Shown here one piece after another: positions 35,621 through 46,800 of a stretch of DNA of 64,000 bases. The notes below the pieces were generated by a model. The model ran no database searches and was not told the origin of the DNA. It saw nothing but the letters and a program-made list of their open reading frames with translations. Position 1 is the stretch's first letter, and each line of letters begins with the position of its first letter. The stretch is from Hibiscus mutabilis (taxonomy: Eukaryota > Streptophyta > Magnoliopsida > Malvales > Malvaceae). The stretch is from contig CM033741.1 in assembly GCA_019671005.1 (NCBI GenBank), forward strand, positions 4,588,001 to 4,652,000, in the 5' to 3' direction. The position numbers and the translations under genes were made by a program.

Positions 35621-36880
35621 GTAAATAATGCCAAATCGTCTGCCCCCGGCCCCGATTCCTCCCTCCATATATTGCCTCGCGTCAAATAACGTGCCACATG
35701 TTTTCCATTTTTTTTCCTAATTCTTTTTCTTTTCTTAAGCCTAAAAGTGTCCACCGATGCTTTTTTTCTTTATACAAATATCATCTTAAAATAATAATAG
35801 ATCGAAAGAGTACCTTTCAATTAATTATCAAAATAATATATTTTTTATTAATTAGGAGGTATTATATATGCAATGTAAATAGTGAATTCAAACTAATACA
35901 ATATAAGATTTAATATTAAATATATTTGATTAACCAATTAATAAACTTCATTAAAATAATATTTTTAATATCATGTAAGATAAAGACAAGTCATGTTATT
36001 CACTCTTTTTAAAAATTACATTTAAATAAATCTTGTAATATATATATATATTGAGTAATTAAAGTTAGGACTCATACATGTATAATGTTATTTGACTTGA
36101 TTCGTATTCGTATTAGAACATGTCTTTGAGAGATAACATGTACTTTTAAAAAAAAAAGATAAATTTGTATCGCTTTTTTATTTTAGTCTATTGATATTAT
36201 TTCACTAATTTTTTTAAATAATTTGAAGGTGATTAATAAAAATGAATATTATTTTTATATAATTATTTCTAGAGTGATATTTAGATAAAAAAAAAAAGCC
36301 GTCTACCAACCAAACGGTTCCATTCTCTCATTCTCTGTACTTGTGATTGTTTTATTGCTTTTTTTGAATATGGATATTACGAGATTTATTAAATTTATAT
36401 TAAAATATTACAATTATTTATTTTTTTAATAGAAAATATTACAATTATTATTTATGAAAGATTTGAAAGATGTGAATATCAACAATCAAACACGTATATA
36501 TAAACATGTTGTTATTCTTATACATGTGTCATCCTTAGAAATTTCTTTGTTTTCTTTGACCGATCACCACCAGAGTTGAGTTCGGGTCTAACTTGAAGAT
36601 CTGTTAATTTATTGGAAAATTATATAACAAAAGTTACAAAATTAAAATATTTTTATAATATATATTTACACATCATGTTTATACGTATATTATTTATATG
36701 TTTTAAGCATGTTCTACATAGCATGTAAAATTACCAACTGTATACTCAATTACTGAAAGATATGAAAAAATATACTAAAAACGAAATCAGATAGAAACCA
36801 AATCATTTCAACATTATTCTTTGCTACCAGTATCTTTTAGTCTCATAAAATTAAATAAATCCCTTCTATCTTTAAAATAA
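35621..36880. other. Intergenic upstream of VQ gene
   Basis: No gene is recognised. AT-rich with short TA repeats near 36042-36055. Confidence 0.5.
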
Positions 36881-37624
36881 GGGTAAACTATATAAATGGT
36901 CCCTAACTATGACCCAATTCTTTGTTGAGTTTCCTTACTATGAGAAGTTACAAATAGATCCTCTGACTAATTGCGTCTAACAAATCAGTTCAATTTCGTT
37001 AAAAATAAACGGCTGATGATGTGACAGTTAATAAAATCTGTATAATAACAGATTTAATCCTCATCTTTTACATATTATTTTAATTTGGTCCTGAATTTAA
37101 AATTTTATCTCTTAATATTTAAATATTACAATATTTTAGTCCCTTAAATCCTAAACTTCATCTTCTTCCCTTCTAAATAAACAAACCCCCATTAATGTTA
37201 ACGGTAGCCATATGTAATCCTATTTGTAAGATCAGTGGAAAACCATCGGAGAATCAAAACCTCCATTGATGTTTACGGTAGCCATCTACGATGAGCTATC
37301 CACAGCAAGAAATGCATACATTTTGTTTTTAGAAGGGAATAAGATGGAGTTTAAGATTTAAGAGACTAAAATGTTGTAATATTTAAATATTGAGAGCTAA
37401 AATTTTAAATTTAGGACCACATTAAAATAAAATGTAAAGGTTAAGGGTTAAATTTGTTATCATACAGATTTTATTAACTACCACATCATCAACCGTTTAT
37501 TTTTAATAGAGTTGAACCGATTTGTTAGTCGCAATTAGTCGAGGGACCTATTTGTAACTTCTTATAGTCAGAAACTCAACAAAGAATTGAGTCATAGTCG
37601 AGGGACCATTTATATAGTTTACCA
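36881..37624. mobile_element. Mutator-like fold-back element, second family
   Basis: 744 bp with a perfect 9-bp duplication TTAAAATAA (36872-36880, 37625-37633). Ends are GGGTAAACTATATAAATGG and, inward, TGGTAAACTATATAAATGG. The inverted repeat spans nearly the whole element: the arms at 37140-37200 and 37310-37375 carry complementary CTAAACTTCATCTT and AAGATGGAGTTTAAG. There is no transposase. Confidence 0.9.
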
Positions 37625-37843
37625 TTAAAATAAAGAGCAAATGGTATAACATTTTTCATAATATTTAAGTAAAATGTAGAAAGTTAATTACAAAGTAAAG
37701 TTGCTATAGCCATGTGAATTGAACAAAACCACTACTTTCACCACATGGAATCGCTGATTGAAAATTCTCACGCATATTAACATTATTAATTTAATTTTTT
37801 TTTTCTTTCTCAATTATATATATCAGAGAAAGTTTGAATTCGA

Positions 37844-38582
37844 TTTGGCAGGTTCATCGTTTGCCTCACCATAGCTGGATAATGACTAGAATAGTTAAAC
37901 TCAGGGACACTGCGGCTCTATTGCTAGTAAATAATCAACACAAAATTAATGTCCAATAGTTTTGTAAGGAGCTACGTGAAAAAGGGAATAAAATAATATG
38001 ACATAAGTTGGTATGATTTCCCTTCCACATACCTAAACGTGTCACTATCCTTTGAATGGCCATATTTGATAGACTCCCTATAAGAGATCGACTGATTCGA
38101 TTTAGCATTGCTACCGACGATAAATGTATACTGTACGAGCTCCATCAAAAGACAAGAGATCATATCTTTGCTAGCTGCAACTTTACGGTAGAAATTGGAC
38201 CAAGCTTCTCTGATTATGCATGGTTACTAGAAGTATGCAAGCCTGGAATCAGGACCTATTATGGAAATGCTCTACATTTAAAGGGAAGTCCCTATTGGTT
38301 ACCATCTTTAAAATTGCATGGAGTGCTTATGTTTATGTTATTTGGCAGGAACGAAACTGAAAATTATATAAGGATTTCACTCGTAACGGGTTTGACTTTT
38401 TTGACATTGTAAAAAATATAGTTAAAGATAAATTACATGAGAAAGGTATAGAAGATAGTGATACAGTTAACAGCCGATTGTGTACAGACTGGGTGATCAC
38501 CATTTAATCTTCCCTTCTTCTTTTTGTAAGTCGTAGCACTTTTATGCTTCTGGATAATGAAACTGATAAATTATCAAAAAAA
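37844..38582 (+). mobile_element. 5'-truncated LINE with A-tail and target duplication
   Basis: A 739-bp insert is flanked by a 17-bp duplication starting AGAAAGTTTGAATTC (37827-37843 and 38583-38599) and ends with an A-run after GATAAATTATC. It encodes the zf-RVT region (MAIFDRLPIRDRLIRFSIAT, DKCILYELHQKTRDHIFASC) and, after a frame change, DTVNSRLCTDWVIT and a stop. Two usual Trp codons upstream of MAIFDRL read TGA (in KLV*FP and TIL*MAIF). This is the C-terminal end of a LINE ORF2, now dead. Confidence 0.88.
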
Positions 38583-38599
38583 AGAAAGTTTGAATTCGA

Positions 38600-39439
38600 A
38601 TACTGAATTTATTTTTTAGAGTAATATTAAACATTAAATTCCGTTTAAAATCAATTCATAATAAATAAATAAATAAAAATATCTTAAATATAAAACCATT
38701 AAGAGTTTAACACTAAAAATGCATTTTTTATATTTGAGTAAAAAATGAATTTAAATTCTTATTTAAGGATTGAAATTTTGGTCATAACAGAATATTAATT
38801 TGCACGCATGTTTACGCTCCACCATGGAGGTTTTACATAGAATAATTTAGCGCGAGATAAAAAAAAAATTAGTGTCAAAAAATACTCATAACGTTTGATT
38901 AGATAGTTACTTTGGTCTTTATTTTTTTTTTGAAGTACTTTAACCCTCAACATTTTATTTTATGTCAAAATGGTCAATCTATAGATAAAAATTATTAGTC
39001 AACTAACGATAAATAATATGAAATAATGTGCCAATTGACAAACATATATGACAATATACGATGACATTGCAACGTTATATAGACAAATATATTGACTTAA
39101 TAAAATGAAACATCAGTAAAAATAATTATATAAAATATGAAATTATTTTTTTACTGACATGTTATTGTGTCAAGTCATTTTAAGTTGTTTATTATCAGTT
39201 GGTTAGTAGTTTTCATTCACAAAAGAGAATAATTTGATTTAAAATAAAACACTAAGAGTTAAAGTGCTTCAAAAAAATAAAGATTAAAATAATTATTCAG
39301 TAAAATGTTAAGAACATTTTAACATTATAAAAAGTATATAATAAATATGTAAGGGTACCGGAAAAATGGACTAACCTAAAAGAAATGACATAGTTATTGA
39401 GAAAGTTGGTTTTACATCAACGTTTGTTGTAGTTGAGAT
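38600..39439. other. Intergenic, AT-rich
   Basis: No gene is recognised. Two facing segments (38870-39000 and 39180-39310) share GTTTGATT, AAAGTACTT and AACACT phrases in opposite orientation, possibly a degraded inverted-repeat element. Confidence 0.4.
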
Positions 39440-39962
39440 TAGGGCCGTAAATGAGACAACACATATCGCGAGTTATTCGAGTTTGATTCGGTCAAAATTC
39501 GACTCAAGCTCGAGTTCTTAAAGAGCCGAGTTGAGCTACTCGATATCCGACTCGAAAAGCTCGCGAGCTACACGAAAATATAATATACTATTTTTAATTT
39601 TTTTAATTTAAAATCTAAATTCCTAAACCTAAAGCATCAACCCTAAACATAATTCCTAAACCCAACAACCTAAACCTTTAAACCCTAAACTAACACTATC
39701 CTAATGGGGCTTTAAATAAGACGAGACAGATCGCGAGTTACTCGAGTCCGACTCGGTCAAAGCTTGGTCAATGCTCGACTCGATTGAAATCGACTCAAGC
39801 TCGAACTCGGCTCGAGTTTTTAACGAGCCGAGCCGAACTCATATTATTCAAGCTCGTTAAAAACTATTTAAACTCGAACTCGACTCGAATTCTTAACGAG
39901 CTGAATCGAGCTCAGCAGTACTCGAGCTCGACTCAACTCCACTCGACTCGCTTACACCCCTA
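39440..39962. mobile_element. hAT-like non-autonomous composite element, second copy
   Basis: 523 bp, starting TAGGGCCGTAAATGAG and ending CGCTTACACCCCTA. The flanks GTTGAGAT and GTTTAAAT match at 6 of 8. It is the reverse orientation of the 3821-4415 element with the same order of parts: outer lobe of CGAGCTCGACTC motifs, internal terminus-like AATGGGGCTTTAAATAAG near 39702, AT-rich CCTAAACC core, second lobe. Confidence 0.82.
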
Positions 39963-40004
39963 GTTTAAATTTATACAGATATTTGCTGTAATTTCGAGAA
40001 AAAA

Positions 40005-40440
40005 TGATATAGTCGCCGAAAAAGTTAAAAGAATTTTTAATAATTATTGTGGTTAAAGAAAACAAATTATTAAAGTTTGTAAAAGAAATAAAATCTTTTA
40101 AAACTTTTATCATTTTTTTAGTAATTATAATTAAAGTTGACATTTTGACATTATTTGCTGGACCACTTACATGGTTTGTGATAATTACATCAATCGTTGA
40201 TAAATATCACTTAAAATGTTGAAAGTTTTTCAATAATTATCATATCTATAGATAGAAAAAAATGTTCAAATTTGTCAAATATAAATTCTTTCAAAAATTC
40301 ATAACTTTTTTAGTAACAGTTAGAAATTTAACATCATTCGTTGGGACACTTACAAGGGTTGTCGTAACTACGCCAACTGTTAACTATTTCACAAAAAAAA
40401 AATGTTGTAAAATTTTCGAACAATTGTCGTAACAATTGAA
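40005..40440. repeat. Degenerate 200-bp tandem duplication
   Basis: Two units share the order TTTTTAGTAA, TTGACA/TTTAACA, TTATTTGCTGGACCACTTACA / TCATTCGTTGGGACACTTACA (first 18 bases aligned) and an ACAT/CGCC-AATCGTTGATAA tail. A third partial copy lies near 42090-42145. No coding content is seen. Confidence 0.55.
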
Positions 40441-40892
40441 AATATTGTTCAAAAGTTTCTTTTTAAAACAATGACAAATGGAATTAATTAATAAAATAAT
40501 AATATTAAACTTAAAGATACGAATAAAAATTAATTTTTCTCTTGAGAGTGACGTCCAACATCAAAAGAACTTAGTAACCTTAATAAAAACTTCATGTCTT
40601 TGTCGAACGAGACACTTTACGAAGTGATAAAGGAGTGGTGAGCGAACCAAACTATTTGGCAGGCTACTTCGCTACACAATTCTGATTATATCGGCAAACA
40701 ACTTTTTACCAAATAAGGATATTGACTATACGCGACCCCAACAAAACAATTAGAAAATAAATGTCGTGATGGTCTTTGTGCGACCACCAAAACAAATGCA
40801 AATGTATGCGAAAAATGTACCAAAAGCCATAAGAATCGTGCCACAAAAACAGCAAAAAAGCGTATCACAAAAACATAGATTCTTATTCTTTT

Positions 40893-41460
40893 ATTTTTTT
40901 AAATAAATGTCACTTTATTCATCTAAAAACCTAAAAAATAAACAATACAAAGAGCCAAAAAAAAAAAAACTGGCCTGCCCTATACAACTAGAGAAAATTA
41001 ACAAACTAACAAAGATCCCATGTGGCAGCTATACAATTTCCAGTAAAATCAAAGCTATTGCAATCTAAGAGCCTCCAGCACAGATTTCGCTTGATGAACG
41101 TGAACATGCCATTTTCCAGCTTTGGCCTCTTCCTATGCAACTTCACATTAAGTTCCTGCCACATATAGTAATTAAAACCCCTCTAAACTATCCGAATAAT
41201 GGCAGCTCGCAAAGACTTTTCATTCCCAGCTTTCTGAACCCAATCAAACATCTTCATCCAACTACTATGAACCAAAGTCACCCCATAGGCTTGCAAAATC
41301 AGCAGCCACACCGGCTTCGAATAGCAACATTTACCAAATAGATGGTCCTCGTTTTTATCTCAACTCCACATAACAAAGACAGGGGGGTGTCAATTCGGCA
41401 ATCCCCCCTTTACCATCCTGCTCTTGGTTGGTAACCTGTCCAACACTACGAGCCAAGATA
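40893..41460 (-). mobile_element. LINE remnant, zf-RVT region and 3' end
   Basis: Minus-strand translation gives VLDRLPTKSRMVKGGLPN, then DHLFGKCCYSKPVWLLIL, YYMWQELNVKLHRKRPK and a stop-rich tail ending at an A-run (T-run on the plus strand near 40893). Several stops interrupt it. It matches the C-terminal zinc-binding part of plant LINE ORF2. Confidence 0.78.
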
Positions 41461-43862
41461 TGAAGGATTGACATAAATTTTTATTTAAAATTAAAAAACT
41501 AAAAAAAACAAAGAATATAGTATAAAAAAATAAAAATAATAATAGACACCGGCGGTTGACAACAACACTAAAATTAATGCAATTGTCGATTAAGCAAAAA
41601 TTAATAAAAAAGAAGATGCACAAAAATATTAAGAGAAAATTTAGATTAGAAAAAGAGAAGGGATATTACGTTTTTTCTTACTGATAAGGTTCAAAAGTTT
41701 ATTAGATTTTTTGGTAGGTTTTTTAATAATTGACGTATCTTTTGAAAATATATTCAAATTTGTTAATTATGAAATATATTAGAGTTAAGATTAATATTTG
41801 ATACACTATCAATGTAAAAAAAAATACACAAACATGCCTATTTTTAAGTCTAAATCTAAAATTCTAACATTAAAACCTTAAAAAATTTAACCACAAATCC
41901 TAAACTCTAAACCTTAAATTCTAACTATAAATCCTAAATTCTAAACTCTACAACTTAAACTCCTAACATCTAAACCCTAAATTAAAATCCTAAACCCATA
42001 AATAACCTTACTTGTGGAAACTTTGTTTTCCACAGCTAATATATAAGATAATAATCCTTAAAGTTATACAATGTTTTCACTTTTCAGTAATTACAACTAA
42101 AGTTGACACTCTAACATTATTTGTTGGACTATTTAATATTTGTTTAACAATCTTAGTGCGATTTAAAATAAATTTTTATTCTGTTTTTTAACCTTGGATA
42201 AAATTCGTACAATTTATAAACAATAATAGCCAACTTAAGTTAGCAAGAGAACATATTATCCGTTAAAGTAGTTGTTTCAACGTTTTGTTTATGTCATTAT
42301 TTTAAAATCGAACCATTAATAAATGTTAAAATACTTGTCACACAGTGAATGTATGACACATGATTTAATTTTAAAATTTCTTTTTATAAAAAAACTATAA
42401 ATTTCTTAATTTTCTCAAATCCCATAAAAATCTCTAAATTTTCAAAACACCTAAAATCCCTTCTCACACTCTATCCCTACTGCCGAATAAACCATTACCG
42501 CTTACATTTTCTGTTGTTGAATCTCATTACTAATCATCCAATTTTTGTTGTAATTGTAAATCGACGAACGAAGATAGGTGTTTTAACAATGAATGTTTGG
42601 ACAAACGAGACTAGGCTTTGCAACTTTTGCGACGAAAAGAAATTATATTATTGTTGTAGCGAGATGATGATATTCGACTGCTACACATAAAATAGGAGGA
42701 AAAGAGAAGAATTTTTAGTTTCTTTTAAGAAATTAGAAAATTTCAGGGATTTTTTTTGAAAAAAAATATTAAGAAATAGGGTAAACTACACCAATAGTCA
42801 CCAAACTATTGTTTTATTCCTGTTTTAGTCACCGGATTATTTTTTCGGTAAAACTGTCACTAATATTTATTTTTCCTAGTTTGGTCACCAGCCGTTAAAT
42901 ATCTAACGGCGCTGCTGAGTTGGAATTCTTTTTATATTTCACAATTTCACGCTATTTTTTTTATTCCTATTCAGCATACACACGGATTTTTTAAATCTTC
43001 CATGGAACATAATTTAATTATTTAAGGGTTTCGAACCCTAATTTTCTACCATTATTCCTTTCCTTCAATTTTTTACTGTTTACAAAGAAGAAGAGCTAAG
43101 AAAAGAAGAACGCAAAGAAGAAGATGAAAGCAAGTAAAACGATTTAAGGCGAGTTCTGTTAATCTGACTAAAGATTGGTTTATGGTGGAACATGTTGTGT
43201 ATGTTTTACCCTTAAATGTATTGGGGATTTCTGATGAAGCTGTATTAGGAATTTCTGGTTTATGGCGTCCCTTTAATTTGAAGCTTCCAACCTTTCATAT
43301 CGAGTTTTAGATTGAAATAACCATGCAATCAACAACGTAATTGTGTGATTAAAACCTTAACACGATGCAATTAAGTCCTAAACCCTGAAATTAATTCCTA
43401 ACACACCGTTTCTTTTGAGATTAAAAAAAAGTATCTGGGTTTTTTACTAAACGAAAGAAAGTTTGAAATTTTTGATTAATTGAATATTTTCGTTATTTAA
43501 GTCTGAGGAAGGTTGATTTGAATTAAAACGTTTCCTTTTAATTCACGTCTCAAAAGCACAGCCTAAATCTTAGTCGTAAATACTGGAGAAAAAGAAATAC
43601 GGTACGCCTTTTCTTCTCATTTCGTCCCTCGGAGACAAAGACGAGAAATAAACGAGTCAACGTCCCCATAGGCTTAGCTCCCCCCAGAAAATCTTAAGCT
43701 CCTCGTTTCAAACCTAAAATCTATATTCTAATTTCAACGAGGTGTTTAAGTAATTTGTTCCATTGAATTAGAATCTTTTAATTGCTTTTCTGGATTCTAG
43801 GGTAAGAACAGGGATCTTTTCATAAATCAATTCAAGATAAGAATAAAAAACAGATAGAATTA
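41461..43862. other. Intergenic and ERGIC3 promoter/leader
   Basis: 41820-42010 is a run of degenerate CCTAAACTCTAAACC units. At 42781-42905 there is one arm of an inverted-repeat element (GGGTAAACTACACCAATAG, similar to the end at 36881) with no partner arm found. 43560-43862 is the ERGIC3 leader region; it is alignable with 60545-60866. Confidence 0.55.
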
Positions 43863-46800
43863 ATGGATGGAATAATGAATAAGCTAAGGAATTTAGATGC
43901 GTACCCTAAGATAAACGAGGATTTCTACAGCCGCACACTTTCCGGTGGCCTTATCACTCTTGTCTCCTCCGTTGTTATGTTCTTGCTCTTCTTCTCCGAG
44001 CTCCGTAAGTTTCTTTTCTCTACTCAATTACTTGGATCTGTTTTTTTATCTGCCTTGGAATCGAATTATTTGAAATTTGTTTTCCTACTTTGGAAAATTC
44101 TTAGGCTATTTTAGGTTTGAATTGTGACGATCGGATAAGGCTTATTGATGATTTAGTAACTTAAACATGAGGAATTAGTAGGGGAATGGTTAATGATTTT
44201 ACTAAAGAGGGTAGTTTTCGATGACTGTTTATGAATTGATTTGATTTAAAATTAATGTCAACACAACAATAGCTGTGAGCTGAAGTCATATGCAAGCTGA
44301 GCTTCATTTATAAATTTGCATTTATTTTTGACCACATTTGTTCGACTAATATGGTGTACAATTCTTAAGGGTTTGTATATGAATAAGGAGAGAGTTATAG
44401 TTCAACATATCATTGTTGCAGTACTATGGTTGAAGAGTTGATAAATATGTCTTTTGTTTGCGAATGGAACTACTGATGACCTGTTTATGAAGTCATTTAC
44501 ACTTGATCATGTTTTTCCTACCACCCACTTTATATGATTTTAGTGCAAGACACTTTGCAGTGTCTTTTCTAGTGGTAGTAGTCTGTATTTTCAGACCTTT
44601 CAAGTAAAGCAATACTGTAAACGAGGCATGTTAATGATAAAAAAAATGAAATTTCAATTCTGTTCTGGACTTCATTTAAGGAACTTTGTATTTGATTATA
44701 ATCACTTGGACTTTCATGGCTCAACCATGATGCTTGTCCCGGTGTGATGTTCCACTGAAATTTGATTATGGTTATTGAGATCTTTATTGATGGATGATAT
44801 TATTTTTTATATGCTTTATTTTGAAGATTTTCTAATTAAACCGGGTTTCTTTTCTTCAGTTATGTTAATTCCTAGCACTTTGAACGTGTGGTATTGTATG
44901 GATGGGTTTTTTTTTTTTTTTTTTTTTTGGGGGGGGGGGGCAGCAAGGTTTCTTTTTGTCATGCAGAATCTAAGTTAGATGATATGTTTCCATTCAACAT
45001 TTTTTGTTTTCCTTTCCTTGGTTGCAGGATTATATCTTCATGCTGTGACTGAAACAAAGCTTGTGGTTGACACTTCAAGAGGGGAAACTCTACGCATCAA
45101 TGTATTTTCATTTGCTAGTCTACTTTAATTTAAGATTTACCTTTCAGCTTTTTTCCTATGGCCTTAAATTCACCTAAAATTTTCAGAAGATTCTTCTTTT
45201 TTTGCAAGATTTCCTGAAGATTCTTCCATTTTCCTTTTTCATGTAAATTGATTTTATATGTCTGAATCAGTATATTCTGCATTATGAAAATGAATATTAC
45301 CATTATATTACACATCTCACAGTGTTTCTTTTGGATTTGAAAATGCAGTTTGATATCACATTTCCTGCTCTTGCATGCTCAATCCTCAGTGTTGATGCAA
45401 TGGACATAAGTGGAGAGCAACACCTCGATGTGGTATGCATTGCAAGGACTTACACTTTTTTATCTATATTGATGAGTTTTTCTCCTCCATCAAGTGTCAT
45501 AAAGGGAATTTTCTATCCTACTATATCTCTCTCCCCCGGGCCTGGGCATGTAGACCAGTTTTCATATGCAATATAGGCAGAAGTTTATGTGCATGCTCAC
45601 AGAACTTACTTTTTTTTCTTGCATGCTGCTAAAATCACCCACTTATTGATGCCAAACAGTTATTTTTATAAACCTGCAGAGACATGACATAATCAAGAAA
45701 CGGTTAGATGCACATGGCAATGTTATAGAATCAAGACCAGATGGAATTGGTGCTCCCAAGGTTTGCTATATGGAAATATTGCCTGGAGTTGATTTCTCAG
45801 TCACATTTTTTTTTTTTATGTAAAGGATCTGAGGAACCACACATGCAGCTCTCTCTCTTCTTTTCCCCCCTTCTTTATGCTCATTATTATTCTGCTTCAC
45901 ACAGATAGAGAAGCCTTTACAGAGGCATGGTGGCAGGCTTGAGCACAATGAGACATACTGTGGTTCATGTTATGGTGCAGAAGCGGTATGCTTCATCTAT
46001 AGTTCACTGTGATATTTGTCAATCCACTGGGTGCATGTTTTTCCTGAATATAAAGGATCTTTAACTTTATTTTAGGTCCCAATACCTTTTTTCTTGATCC
46101 TAATAGAATTGTCATTTTGTCATACAATTCCTAAAATAATATACACATTTGATTTAGTAGCATTTATTCACCTTTTTTTTTTTTGGCTATTCCATAAATT
46201 TCCTTTGTTTTGGTTGTATTTTATTCTGGAGTTGACAAGGCAGCTGATGTGGTCAGTACTTGGGTAGTGAATAATCATTGAAAACAGTCCAGTTATAAGA
46301 ACTACTATCTTTCTGCCACAGGCATGATGTACTTTTCCTCCCTGAGCGTTCTTGTTCCTTTCTATGTTGCAGGCTGATGATGATTGTTGCAACTCCTGTG
46401 AGGATGTTCGTGAAGCATACAGAAAGAAAGGTTGGGCTTTGTCAAACCCAGATTTGATTGATCAGGTCTGTCTGCATAAGAGCTTAAACTGTCAGATTTC
46501 TGAAGTAACTTTATTTCAAATGATGCATACATAGACATATATGCTGGGATAAAAAGTTATTGTTGCCTTCAGTATCATTGATATTGACAGCCGCATTTGT
46601 ACTTTATTGTTTTTGTTTCCATAAGCTACTTAGCATAAACTGAAATCTATTTTCACTTCCTAAGAATGCCTATCGAGTATTGACCAATTTCAGAACCAAT
46701 CCACACAGAGGCTCTATTTGGATGCCAGCTGCCAAGATGGCAAGGTGTAGTTATTTGTCTAATAATTAGGTATTGACATGGGACTTTGCATGCCCATTTG

